From a virus, in the IMG/VR virus record IMGVR_UViG_3300027996_000181, positions 1 to 22,741 of that record: DNA of 22,741 bases, one strand, 5' to 3'. The translations under genes and the position numbers were made by a program. A model generated the notes under the pieces. That model did not search any database, was not told the DNA's origin, and saw only the letters and a list, made by a program, of their open reading frames with translations. This document shows positions 13,947 to 21,777 of this stretch, piece by piece (the first letter of the stretch is position 1; each line of letters begins with the position of its first letter).

Positions 13947-16178
13947 TTAATATTGGTTTAGCAGCTTATCTAAAGTTTCTGTCTGCAGGCTTATCCACTC
14001 TCTGCCGGCAACGTTTAGAGAGATCTGAATCGGCCTATTGAGGGCTGCTGCCGTGTGGGGTGGGAGATCCTGTGATGTTGACGCGGGGCCTGGAGTGGTG
14101 TCTCTGGATGTAGCTGCGTTGACAGAATCAATCAGTTGTTTTACTGCGAATACTTTTTCCGTGCTATCGATTGAATTTATGGAAGTGGCTATATTGGCGA
14201 TTGCTTGTTCCACTTTCATCAGACCTTCTAGGTCTTTATCGAGAATTGAGTTAATGCTACTAAACATATCTGCCACCGGGATTAAGTTATCACCCTCGAT
14301 AGCGTTTAGGGCGTTGATCAGTGGCCACAAAGCGGACGGAGTGGCGGCGGCAGAGAGCACTAAAGTAGAGAATGAGGCAGATAGGCTATTCAGCGCGGAG
14401 ACTTTTTGAAATATTGTAGTGGGATCCAAATTTCTTAGGAGCGTGACGACTCCGCCAAGGACTGCCCCTATCACCTCGGCGACTCCGCCGAGGGCCAACA
14501 TGATGCCGGCTCCAACGGCCATGATACCGGCTCCCACCATAAAAATACTTGCCCCAATGGCCAAGATGACCGGAACAAAGCTCCCGAGGGCGGCGCCGGC
14601 GGTCGCGATTACCGGCGTGGCTGCAGCAAGTGCCGTGGCGAATGTTGTTATGCCGGCGGCAGCGGCGCCGGCGGCAGGTGCCGTGGCGCCCGTTGTTGCG
14701 GCGATTCCGCCGAGGATGGGTAAGGCGAGGCCGGCGAGAGCGATAAGTGCGAAAACGGCGCTGGCGACGAGGAAAAATGCGGCGGCGAGGAGACCTAGGG
14801 CTGGCATTAAATATCCACCGAAAAATTGATTGAGATCCTGGAGTTTCTGGGCTAGCCACTTAATAGACGGGATAACCCACGTCAATAAGCTTGTGGCAAA
14901 CATTCTCATCAGTTGAGTCATCTCTTCCGACAAAGTGTTGAAGTCGGCTGATTGCTTTGCGATTGCTGCCAATTCTGCTTGTGATTGCTTTATGGCAGGA
15001 ACCGTCTCGTCAAATCCCCCTGCCATAACTAAAGCCAGTTCTGATACATCTTTTAGGCCCATCGCCTCAGTGAGTGCGATTCTCTCATAGTATCCCATGT
15101 CGTCAAAACTTGCGCCTGCCTGGTTTGCGGCGTCACTAAGAAGCTTCATTCTCTCTACCGGATCCGTAGTCTGGACCATCTCCATAGAGTTCAAAAATGG
15201 ACCACCAAGTATTGCGTTGAGTTGCCCGACTGATTGGGCTGCGCCCTCAAAAGTATCGAATTTCTCAACGATACCCAATAACTGACTAACTTCCATGTTT
15301 GCTGCGCGTGCATTCACTGCGAGCTTCTTGTACATTTCATCACTCTGGGATCCAAATTTGGCCATGGCTGGTGCGGCCTCTTGAAGGCCCTGGGCCATTT
15401 CTGCGGGGGGCATACCTATCTCTTGAGCAAGTAAAAACATTTCTCTTGAGAAGTCATTTGCTTCTGAAGCAGAAAAGCCCATGGCTGCGGTTAGAAATTC
15501 AAAGTTCTGGGTTGTAGTGTCGGCAGACACGCCAAACTTATCTAGAACAGCAGTTGTTTCTGCGAGGTCTGTTCGCGAAGCGGCTGACATATTTTTGAGG
15601 CCTTTCACATTCTTGACCATGGACCCATAAGATTCGCTAGCAATCTCTAGGCTCACACCATGGTGATTCATACTAGATTCTAGATTAAGTAGCTCGTCTC
15701 CATAAAGCCTGGCGGCGCCAGTGGATTTATTGAAAGCCACCAGAGTATCGTCTTGCATTTTTGCTAGAGCGAAGCTCGCTCCGACCAGTGCGGCTGTTAT
15801 CTCAACGGCTTTTGTCAAAGAAGATACGGCAAGATTGCTGGCGGTGAATGTCCGTTGAAGACTATCGACGAAACCATTTAGACCACCGGGTTGCATGAGC
15901 TTCCCTATCATGGAAGATTTCCACTTATCGCTGACACCCAGCATGTTCTCGAAGGTCTGATCCCAGGCATCGGCCGCGGCCTGCCGGTTCTTGAGCGCGT
16001 CAGCCTCCATAGAAATTGACTTGCCCTGTAACTTCAGGCGGGCCTCCTCGGCTGCATAAAAGGCTTCTTGGCGCTTCCGTATATCGTTAGAGTTTTGTAT
16101 TATCTGCTCTTGGGCGGCGATGTACTCCAGCAGGGTCATCGTCGTGGCGGCATCGGGTATGTCGGATTCACTACTCAC
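13947..16178 (-). CDS. Tail tape measure protein
   Basis: This 743-residue protein shows tape-measure features. The Ala/Gln-rich helical N-terminus (to ~75) precedes SLQRTFTASNLAVSSLTKAVE. Residues ~140-400 have repeated helical segments with EIASESYGSMVKNVKGL and NDFSREMFLLAQEIGMPPAEM, typical of phage tail-length proteins. A long hydrophobic Ala/Gly/Val/Ile-rich region (about 455-585) probably contributes to membrane passage of DNA. At about 0.15 nm per residue the length suggests a tail near 110 nm, which is an estimate. The start is GTG at 16176-16178, directly after an in-frame TAA; the ribosome binding site (AAGGGGG, about 11 bases away) is imperfectly spaced. The gene lies after tube and gp26-like genes, the usual place for a tape measure. 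Confidence 0.87.
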   Translation of the reverse strand: MSSESDIPDAATTMTLLEYIAAQEQIIQNSNDIRKRQEAFYAAEEARLKLQGKSISMEADALKNRQAAADAWDQTFENMLGVSDKWKSSMIGKLMQPGGLNGFVDSLQRTFTASNLAVSSLTKAVEITAALVGASFALAKMQDDTLVAFNKSTGAARLYGDELLNLESSMNHHGVSLEIASESYGSMVKNVKGLKNMSAASRTDLAETTAVLDKFGVSADTTTQNFEFLTAAMGFSASEANDFSREMFLLAQEIGMPPAEMAQGLQEAAPAMAKFGSQSDEMYKKLAVNARAANMEVSQLLGIVEKFDTFEGAAQSVGQLNAILGGPFLNSMEMVQTTDPVERMKLLSDAANQAGASFDDMGYYERIALTEAMGLKDVSELALVMAGGFDETVPAIKQSQAELAAIAKQSADFNTLSEEMTQLMRMFATSLLTWVIPSIKWLAQKLQDLNQFFGGYLMPALGLLAAAFFLVASAVFALIALAGLALPILGGIAATTGATAPAAGAAAAGITTFATALAAATPVIATAGAALGSFVPVILAIGASIFMVGAGIMAVGAGIMLALGGVAEVIGAVLGGVVTLLRNLDPTTIFQKVSALNSLSASFSTLVLSAAATPSALWPLINALNAIEGDNLIPVADMFSSINSILDKDLEGLMKVEQAIANIATSINSIDSTEKVFAVKQLIDSVNAATSRDTTPGPASTSQDLPPHTAAALNRPIQISLNVAGREWISLQTETLDKLLNQY

Positions 16179-16194
16179 TTATCTAAACACCCCC

Positions 16195-16554
16195 TTATTT
16201 ATAGGGCCACTTTAAGCCCGTGCTCTTCTCGAAATTCTTTATGGATTTATCTAATACGCTCTTTGATCTATAAGTTTCTGGATGGTCTAGGCCATTTTTC
16301 TTGAACGCCTCTAAGTACTTCTTCTCGTTGCCAAGGGTGCGCGCAAAAGAACTAATGTCTCCTCTCCTGCCCTTGAATTCGAAAAAATCTTTAGGAACAT
16401 GACTACCTGGGCCGGTCGCGAATATATATTTCATCATACTCTTTATGGTTCCGGCGAACATGGCCAAAAAACTCTCATTTATCTCATTCTTTCTAAGTTC
16501 GTCAAAATCTATTTTAATTTTAACAATTTGATCTTCGTTTAGAATATTGTTCAA
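16195..16554 (-). CDS. Small protein upstream of tape measure, unknown
   Basis: This frame encodes about 119 residues from TTG 16552-16554, which has GGAGGGG 6 bases upstream. An upstream GTG at 16569 (124 residues) has no ribosome binding site, so the TTG is preferred. The sequence is charged and soluble, with KIDFDELRKNEINESFLAMFAG near the start and a C-terminal Lys-rich helix; no family is recognised. It is the first gene of the tape-measure transcription unit, following a terminator and a candidate late promoter, and its stop TAA lies 17 bases before the tape-measure start. By position it might be a tail assembly factor, but nothing in the sequence proves this. Confidence 0.6.
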   Translation of the reverse strand: MNNILNEDQIVKIKIDFDELRKNEINESFLAMFAGTIKSMMKYIFATGPGSHVPKDFFEFKGRRGDISSFARTLGNEKKYLEAFKKNGLDHPETYRSKSVLDKSIKNFEKSTGLKWPYK

Positions 16555-16573
16555 GACAAACCCCTCCACTGTA

Positions 16574-16583
16574 TTAAATAGTT
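16574..16583 (-). promoter_or_regulatory. Candidate late promoter element (AACTATTTAA)
   Basis: The motif lies just downstream of the terminator T-run and 19 bases upstream of the TTG start at 16554. Terminator followed at once by this element fits the start of a new transcription unit. Confidence 0.55.
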
Positions 16584-16590
16584 ATTTGAT

Positions 16591-16620
16591 AAAATAAAAG
16601 CCGAAAAGTAAAAATTCGGC
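16591..16620 (-). terminator. Intrinsic terminator after the tube/gp26-like unit
   Basis: On the minus strand GCCGAA and TTCGGC form a 6-bp stem with a 9-base loop, followed by TTTTATTTT. It begins 3 bases after the stop of the 65-residue gene and ends the tube-gp26-like transcription unit. Confidence 0.85.
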
Positions 16621-16622
16621 CC

Positions 16623-16820
16623 CTATTTCTTTGAAGAACTCTCCATCTGCTGCTTTTCCATTTCAAATTGCTTAACCAGGCGATTCAAGAACCAACGTCT
16701 TATCTGAATCGGCAAACTATAAGCTTCATAAAATGACCAAGCACCATGGTATTTTAGAGTGAAGATTTCCTCATATACGCTCTCTATGTATTCATTACTT
16801 AGGCCAAAAGAACTCCGCAT
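16623..16820 (-). CDS. Small tail/baseplate assembly protein overlapping gp26-like gene (gp51-like?)
   Basis: This is a 65-residue protein beginning at ATG 16818-16820, with GGAGG 9 bases upstream inside the gp26-like gene. The two frames overlap by 26 bases. A longer TTG-started version (16868, 81 residues) lacks a ribosome binding site. The sequence SNEYIESVYEEIFTLKYH and EAYSLPIQIRRWFLNRLVKQFE is helical, with a conserved-looking LP...RRWF segment. It resembles small proteins that follow the gp26-like gene in T4-type phages and act in hub assembly (T4 gp51), but this is from memory and position only. A programmed +1 frameshift fusing it to the upstream protein is possible but not required, as it has its own ribosome binding site. 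Confidence 0.65.
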   Translation of the reverse strand: MRSSFGLSNEYIESVYEEIFTLKYHGAWSFYEAYSLPIQIRRWFLNRLVKQFEMEKQQMESSSKK

Positions 16821-17652
16821 TAAGCGGAACCTCCGTTTCACCTTCGTAAGAACATGAGGAGCATTCAAATCTCTGTCTCATGCTAACATTTGGGATAGCT
16901 TTGGTATAGATATCTCTCAAGTGTTTAGAATCTCTAGCGGGAAGGTTATCCACTAGAGAAGCAATTGTGGCTGAATCTTCTTTCCCCTCAACAGATACAA
17001 TGATCATTTTCAACATATCAGTTAATTTCGTATCGGGAAGATTCTTGTCTTTTTTATTATTTGTCAAGCGACTCAAATAATTCTCTTCTTTCACGGTCAG
17101 AAGTCGAAGTTCAACTTTAACCTTGAATATAGGCAATCTCGTCGTCACAGTCCCTGTGTCTGTAAATTCTGCATCAGAATCCTCGGCGATAGCACCCTCT
17201 GTCAAGACTCTCTGGTCCAAATCAAAGGAATGTTTCTCGACACTGATGCAAGAAGGGCATGTGATCTGCGTTGCATACTCCTCGCCATAACCAGTAACCC
17301 TGGCGGCTATGAGTATAGCGTTTCTATCTCCAATATAGAGATCTTCTACTTTTATCCTCTTATCTTTCAAAACACTCTGAACAAACCTGTCTAGAGCAAC
17401 ACCCTTTTTCAAGAGAGATCTAGAAGACAGAATGTCCTCCTCTCTTGCGGTCATGTGCTTTATTTCGACATGCTCCTGGTTATGAAGTGGATGATTTTGT
17501 GGATAAAATCGACCCTTTGTCGGTAGTTCGACGAATTCAGATGGGGTCTCGAATATGAGCGGGCCATCCGAATTCATTGCTGCGGAAGGGGAGATAGGAT
17601 CATTACTCTCCACGTCCTTTCCAAGACCTAATCGGTCTTTATTTCTAGCCAA
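16795..17652 (-). CDS. gp26: gp26-like baseplate hub / tail assembly protein with zinc-ribbon cysteines
   Basis: This is a 285-residue protein of the T4 baseplate gp26-like family. Conserved features are FVELPTKGRFYP (40-51), IKHMTAREEDIL (64-75), LYIGDRNAILIAARVTGYG (105-123), CPSC (132-135) and CSSC (264-267), ending in NAEFFWPK. The two CxxC pairs probably bind one zinc. Such proteins act in hub or tail assembly in the cytoplasm. TTG at 17650-17652 is the likely start, with GAGAGG 6 bases before it. The gene starts 25 bases after the tube gene stop and overlaps the small downstream gene by 26 bases. T4 gp26 is about 208 residues, so this version is longer, mostly at the N-terminus. The family is fairly sure; the precise role is not. 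Confidence 0.8.
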   Translation of the reverse strand: MARNKDRLGLGKDVESNDPISPSAAMNSDGPLIFETPSEFVELPTKGRFYPQNHPLHNQEHVEIKHMTAREEDILSSRSLLKKGVALDRFVQSVLKDKRIKVEDLYIGDRNAILIAARVTGYGEEYATQITCPSCISVEKHSFDLDQRVLTEGAIAEDSDAEFTDTGTVTTRLPIFKVKVELRLLTVKEENYLSRLTNNKKDKNLPDTKLTDMLKMIIVSVEGKEDSATIASLVDNLPARDSKHLRDIYTKAIPNVSMRQRFECSSCSYEGETEVPLNAEFFWPK

Positions 17653-17677
17653 TATACACCTCTCTTAAAATTATTTA

Positions 17678-18262
17678 TCAGCTTCCTGGTTTAAAGAATG
17701 TTTTTCCATCGGCGGGGGCGCCGGATGGTGTGGTTTGTCCCGTTTTTGATTCATTAAGAGTCTCAAGCACAGCCCAATCAAAACGTACTGTCATTTTTAT
17801 CTCGGTAAGGCCATCTTCATCGTAGCTTAAATCGCCATAGGTAACGCCTGTGAGAAAAGCATTCCAAAGAGTCCACTTTTCAAGAGTTTCGCCAACTGAA
17901 TCTATCTGCTTAATGACTACTCCATTGAGTGCCTTGACCGCAGACGCTTTAGACATAGTTGTCACATCATTAACATCTTTGGGTGGAGTATATCCAGAGG
18001 CACGAATAATTGCCGCAGTATTTGCTGCAGCGTCCGGACTGACCGGATCAACCAGAGTAATTTCTATAGCCTCCCAGCTTGTTCTGCCAGGATAATAGAA
18101 CTTGTGGTTTAGAAAAGTGTGATCAGCCTCTTCAACCTTTATCGATGGTTTCTGTACTGCCTTCGCATACCAAGTAGCGCCATTTTCCATGCCGCCGATT
18201 TGAACCATAAATCTAAATGCTCTTTTTGGATCTTTATTTTGAGCGTCTGTCCAGAATGCCAT
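17678..18262 (-). CDS. gp19: Tail tube protein, T4 gp19-like
   Basis: This 194-residue protein would polymerise as hexameric rings into the inner tail tube. The N-terminal segment NKDPKRAFRFMVQIG, then WYAKAVQKPSIKVEEADHTFLNHKFYYPGRTSWEAIEITLVDP (about 31-73), is the characteristic tube fold of the gp19/Hcp family. A later WTLWNAFLTGVTYGDLSYDEDGLTEIKMTVRFDWA gives the closing strands. T4 gp19 is 163 residues. ATG at 18260-18262 has AAGGAG about 11 bases upstream. It directly follows the sheath gene, as in T4 (18-19), and heads a unit with the gp26-like gene. The C-terminal ~25 residues are Gly/Ser/Thr-rich and probably flexible. Confidence 0.92.
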   Translation of the reverse strand: MAFWTDAQNKDPKRAFRFMVQIGGMENGATWYAKAVQKPSIKVEEADHTFLNHKFYYPGRTSWEAIEITLVDPVSPDAAANTAAIIRASGYTPPKDVNDVTTMSKASAVKALNGVVIKQIDSVGETLEKWTLWNAFLTGVTYGDLSYDEDGLTEIKMTVRFDWAVLETLNESKTGQTTPSGAPADGKTFFKPGS

Positions 18263-18294
18263 ATTTTAAAATACTCCTTATGTGCTGTATATTC

Positions 18295-18304
18295 TTAAAT
18301 AGTT
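18295..18304 (-). promoter_or_regulatory. Candidate late promoter element (AACTATTTAA)
   Basis: The motif lies in the 54-base sheath-tube spacer, 32 bases upstream of the tube start codon. It is identical in all ten bases to the copy at 16574-16583. Confidence 0.55.
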
Positions 18305-18316
18305 GTTAGTTTTCTT

Positions 18317-21184
18317 TTAGTCATCAAAAGATGCGCCAGATCTCGTAATCACAAAATCAACTGCGATAAACTCAATAGCTCTTGCAGGCTTCAAGAATAT
18401 CTTAGCATACATGATGTTCTGATCTACCAAGTCCGGAGTAGTGGTCGTCTCATCGAGAACAACCTTAAATTCGGTCAATCCCAATCTCGACTGGATACTT
18501 GACAGCAGCGGATTAACCTGATTTAGGAACCTCTCCCAAGTCACGCTAACGTTCTGATCAAACAAGAGGCCAGAAGATATTCTGGATACCTGTTTCTTAA
18601 TGAAGATCATCAACCTTCTCACGTTAATTCGATCGAGTGCTGATCTCTTAACCTGCATAGTTTTTTGTCCGAAAACGACAATGCCTTCCGATGGGAATGA
18701 GGCGATTGGATTAACACTCGCATCATAAAGAAGATCCCTGTCTTTCGAGGTCAGCTTATATGTCAGGCCTGCGACTGGTAATCCGGCAGAGCCCTCTGTA
18801 AGACCTCCACGATTAAATCCTGCAGGTGCAAACCATACCTCTGATTTGGCCTCGGAGTTCGCCATGACGCCAAGTCCTATTACGGAAGGCGGGACCCAGA
18901 GTAATCTAGAGGCGATAGTATCTCGGACCTGGACCCATGGGAAATAGGTACATGCGTAAGAAGAATCAATTTGCCTCAGTCTAAGTGCGTTCACTGCGTC
19001 ATTCGGGGTACTAACTCTTTCCTGAAATGCCTTAGTATTCTCTGTAAAAGGAGCATACACATCTTCGAGGTCGACGACTGCGAGAGCGTCTGCTCTGTCT
19101 TCGCAAATGTTTATCATATGTTGCGTCAATTTTGTGTTAGTCAGCCCAGGTACTGCGAGTAGATTATACTCTACAACTTCTGGGTCGGAAATACTGTTGA
19201 GAGCTTGTTGAATTGCGTTAAATGCGTAGTTGGAGTACTCGTTATCAGTGGCTCCCATGGCACTGTTTCTAAATGGTTCGATCTCCTTGATATTGAGGCC
19301 GTCAAACCCATCGTAAAGGGGGGCCGTAAAGCTGTCATAACCATCTGTCAAAATAGAAGTATAATCCCCCTGTGCAGTGGCCGAATCAAGCGATGCTCTT
19401 GAGCCGTCTTTCCAGAAGGCTGTCGCTGAACCAGAAGTGACAACTTCATCCAGGGAGAATACCCACGAATCTACAAGAGTTCCCTCAAGGGCGGTAGGAA
19501 ATGATCTCAGAAGATCTCCCCAGCCTGGATCAAAGTTAAGATTGTCATTGACGGAAAGCTGGGTTGATGACTGCGCGCCGAAAAATGCGTCAGTTGGGTT
19601 TCCAAGGCCGCCGTCAGAAGCTGAGAGGCGGAGAGTCACTGCTGGCCACTGAATGGAGCATGTGTGTTGTGCGTATCCGCCTGCGTCATACATCGATGTA
19701 GGGGAAGCCTTCGTGTCAGCAGCCACTGAGCCGGTGACCAATATAGAATCTGCATCGCCTGGAGTGGTGATAGACACGGAACCGGACTCGATAGTTACTG
19801 TTGCTGGGACCTTTGGTCCTCTGACTCCGAATGGTAGAGCTTTTGGATCAGTCAGGCCAGTGGCAACATCATCTCTAATTTCTACTCGAATGTATTTCGA
19901 TTGATTGTCGTACTGTCCATATTCTCTAAGTCTCTTTTGGTCATCGTCATAAATGGTATATTTATCACCAATTTTAACTCCGATGTAGTTTTCAGATGAA
20001 GGATTCAAAGATAGATTTGTATATCTCTCGACGTATTTAACAACGTTGTCTGTGTCGTTTGCTCTTCTCACCACAACATCGAAAGTACCATATTGATCCA
20101 GTAAGCTGGTAGATGGTTTGATATTCTGTACTGATATTTTTAAAGTGTTCTGGGCGTTCTCTCCAGCGTCTCTAGCGACAATTCTAAACAGATTGTTCTG
20201 GTTGGAAGCGACGTAAGATGCGGCATCTGAAGTTAGATCTTGCGAGATGAACCAGCCGGTGGCTGCTTCTTGATAATTCTGCTTCATATCAGATCTACTG
20301 ACGGTTCCAGCAGCGTTTCCGAGGGCTACAATCATTGCGTCTGGGTTTGTTATGTCTCCGCCCAAAACGAGCTTTGCCATGGTATTCTCGAAAGTTTCTC
20401 CGAGCCAATACAGATTTTCACCGCGATTAAAAACCGTAGTGTCCACTACGTCAGAGTTCACTAACTGAGGATTCGTATTGAAGACATTTCTGATATACTT
20501 AGCGGAATCGGGATCAGCATTAAATGCTGTTTTGTGAACCACATTCCCAAGAGAGTCTTTTATTATAGCTGTGTATTCTGGGTTGAAGGAGGAGCCATTG
20601 TTTTTGAACAAGGCGTATGACCCTGTCTGTCCAGTGGCGCCGGCTGGGCCGGCGAGTGTTCCGCTAAGAGAGATAGAACCACTGTCCATGTACCAGATTG
20701 CCGCGACGACAGCATCTTGAGCCACTCCTGCTGGAGATGAGGAGCTATTGCAGACAACCAGGGCGTAGGCCCCACCGTCGTTACCGGGAGAAATTGTCCC
20801 TTCCGTTGCCCACCCAGCGGATGCGCGGTTTGCTGCCACCGGACTTCCAAGAAACTCTGGATTTTGACTTCCCAAAAGGCGAATCATTGTCACTGGTCCG
20901 ACATCAGACTTCAGATATGCTTGGGCTGCATATGCAGCATATGTTGGGCCCTGCTGGTTCCCATCTCTCCACACATCTCCTCCGGCGCCGCCTGGTACCG
21001 GATTACCAAAAGTCTCGACATATTCAGAAAACGATTGAACGGTGACTGGTCTCATGGCTGGGCCAAATTGGGTACGACCAACGACAAGTGGGCCGATTTC
21101 TCGTTCTGCTGCCGGTAATTGCGAGTTGTCAACTTCGCTTAAAAATACGCCGGGCGATACAAATTTGAACTTTTTGACTGACAT
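18317..21184 (-). CDS. gp18: Tail sheath protein, T4 gp18-like (enlarged)
   Basis: This 955-residue contractile sheath protein starts with FKFVSPGVFLSEVDNSQLP and EREIGPLVVGRTQFGPAMRPVTV (residues 6-50). YVETFGNP, TYAAYAAQAYLKSDVGPVTMIRLLG (about 80-105) and the C-terminal core RLMIFIKKQVSRISSGLLFDQN...LVDQNIMYAKIFLKPARAIEFIAVDFVITRSG (about 850-950) are typical of sheath proteins. T4 gp18 is 659 residues; the extra ~300 residues are in the variable middle (about 110-640), which contains Gly/Ser/Asp-rich beta-type sequence and may form outward-facing domains. ATG at 21182-21184 is preceded by TAGGAG. The gene appears to form its own unit between two candidate late promoter motifs. Together with the tube it proves a myovirus-type tail. 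Confidence 0.94.
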   Translation of the reverse strand: MSVKKFKFVSPGVFLSEVDNSQLPAAEREIGPLVVGRTQFGPAMRPVTVQSFSEYVETFGNPVPGGAGGDVWRDGNQQGPTYAAYAAQAYLKSDVGPVTMIRLLGSQNPEFLGSPVAANRASAGWATEGTISPGNDGGAYALVVCNSSSSPAGVAQDAVVAAIWYMDSGSISLSGTLAGPAGATGQTGSYALFKNNGSSFNPEYTAIIKDSLGNVVHKTAFNADPDSAKYIRNVFNTNPQLVNSDVVDTTVFNRGENLYWLGETFENTMAKLVLGGDITNPDAMIVALGNAAGTVSRSDMKQNYQEAATGWFISQDLTSDAASYVASNQNNLFRIVARDAGENAQNTLKISVQNIKPSTSLLDQYGTFDVVVRRANDTDNVVKYVERYTNLSLNPSSENYIGVKIGDKYTIYDDDQKRLREYGQYDNQSKYIRVEIRDDVATGLTDPKALPFGVRGPKVPATVTIESGSVSITTPGDADSILVTGSVAADTKASPTSMYDAGGYAQHTCSIQWPAVTLRLSASDGGLGNPTDAFFGAQSSTQLSVNDNLNFDPGWGDLLRSFPTALEGTLVDSWVFSLDEVVTSGSATAFWKDGSRASLDSATAQGDYTSILTDGYDSFTAPLYDGFDGLNIKEIEPFRNSAMGATDNEYSNYAFNAIQQALNSISDPEVVEYNLLAVPGLTNTKLTQHMINICEDRADALAVVDLEDVYAPFTENTKAFQERVSTPNDAVNALRLRQIDSSYACTYFPWVQVRDTIASRLLWVPPSVIGLGVMANSEAKSEVWFAPAGFNRGGLTEGSAGLPVAGLTYKLTSKDRDLLYDASVNPIASFPSEGIVVFGQKTMQVKRSALDRINVRRLMIFIKKQVSRISSGLLFDQNVSVTWERFLNQVNPLLSSIQSRLGLTEFKVVLDETTTTPDLVDQNIMYAKIFLKPARAIEFIAVDFVITRSGASFDD

Positions 21185-21223
21185 TTAAAATTTCTCCTAC
21201 GGGGAATAAAATCCTGTTATACT

Positions 21224-21233
21224 ATAAATAGTT
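21224..21233 (-). promoter_or_regulatory. Candidate late promoter element (AACTATTTAT)
   Basis: The minus strand reads AACTATTTATAG, 39 bases before the sheath start. It differs from the other copies only at the last base. The core CTATTTATAG is nearly palindromic and carries a T4-late-type TATAAATA on the opposite strand, which faces no gene. Confidence 0.5.
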
Positions 21234-21274
21234 TATTCTTTTTTCAAAGTCATATTAAATATTCCAGAATAGGA

Positions 21275-21652
21275 CTACTTATTCCTTTTTTTGAAATATC
21301 CTTGCTTTCCGGTTATCGCCGGCAATTCCAGGTCGTAACTTCCATCTGATGGGATGTTGTATTTCTCATGTAGTTCTTTCAGCTTTTCTTTTTCAATCTC
21401 TCGATAAAGATCTAAAGTCTGGAAAGCCTTGGCCTCTGTCATCTTTGCATTGTATAGAATATCTTTAATTTTATCATGAAGCTTTTTCCTGGCATTGTCA
21501 ATGTTCTTTAGCGGTGTTACATCTTCCCATGGGATCTCCAAAGTGTTTGGTGGTTCTGGTGGGGCCTCATGGATTTCTTCTTGTAGGGCTTCTTCGACTT
21601 CTGACTTCGCGTTGCTGTTAGTGGTAAAAAAACTCTTTATCTTTTCGAACAT
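21275..21652 (-). CDS. Small helical protein upstream of sheath, unknown
   Basis: This is a 125-residue protein starting at ATG 21650-21652, with GGGGGA about 10 bases upstream. Residues 1-10 (MFEKIKSFFT) form a short amphipathic start. Residues 17-45 are acidic and Pro-rich, and residues 50-100 look like a long charged helix with coiled-coil character (NARKKLHDKIKDIL, EIEKEKLKELHEKYNI). The C-terminus is basic. No family is recognised. It lies between the fibre gene terminator and the sheath gene and has its own candidate late element, so it is probably expressed late; a scaffold or neck/tail completion role would be a guess. Confidence 0.6.
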   Translation of the reverse strand: MFEKIKSFFTTNSNAKSEVEEALQEEIHEAPPEPPNTLEIPWEDVTPLKNIDNARKKLHDKIKDILYNAKMTEAKAFQTLDLYREIEKEKLKELHEKYNIPSDGSYDLELPAITGKQGYFKKRNK

Positions 21653-21683
21653 ATCTTTCGATCCCCCTTTTCATTGTTCGTTC

Positions 21684-21693
21684 TTAAGTAGTT
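21684..21693 (-). promoter_or_regulatory. Candidate late promoter element, variant (AACTACTTAA)
   Basis: One base differs from the AACTATTTAA consensus. It follows immediately on the T-run of the fibre-gene terminator and is 31 bases upstream of the 125-residue gene. Confidence 0.42.
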
Positions 21694-21694
21694 T

Positions 21695-21730
21695 AAAAAA
21701 AAGGGCCCTCCCAAATTAATGGGAGAGCCC
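21695..21730 (-). terminator. Intrinsic terminator after the tail-fibre gene
   Basis: On the minus strand GGGCTCTCCC pairs with GGGAGGGCCC (10 positions, one G-U) around an 8-base loop and is followed by eight T. It lies 47 bases after the fibre stop codon and is the strongest terminator in the window. Confidence 0.93.
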
Positions 21731-21777
21731 GGCAATATTTCAATAAGATTGGAATATCGCTTTAATAGTTTAAGCTA

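Noticed and set aside
14386-14859. Arg-rich and Ala-rich open frames on both strands opposite the tape measure
   Set aside because: They arise from the GC-rich Ala/Gly codons of the hydrophobic tape-measure region and have low-complexity composition without start signals.
16196-16203. Exact T4 late promoter box TATAAATA on the minus strand, 17 bases before the tape-measure start
   Set aside because: It is formed by the last codons TAT AAA TAA of the upstream gene, is the only exact copy seen on the coding strand, and one such 8-base match by chance in 22 kb is not unlikely. The upstream spacer already has the AACTATTTAA element.
21222-21231. TATAAATA on the plus strand before the sheath gene
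   Set aside because: A plus-strand promoter there faces no gene; the site is better explained as a near-palindromic copy of the minus-strand spacer motif.
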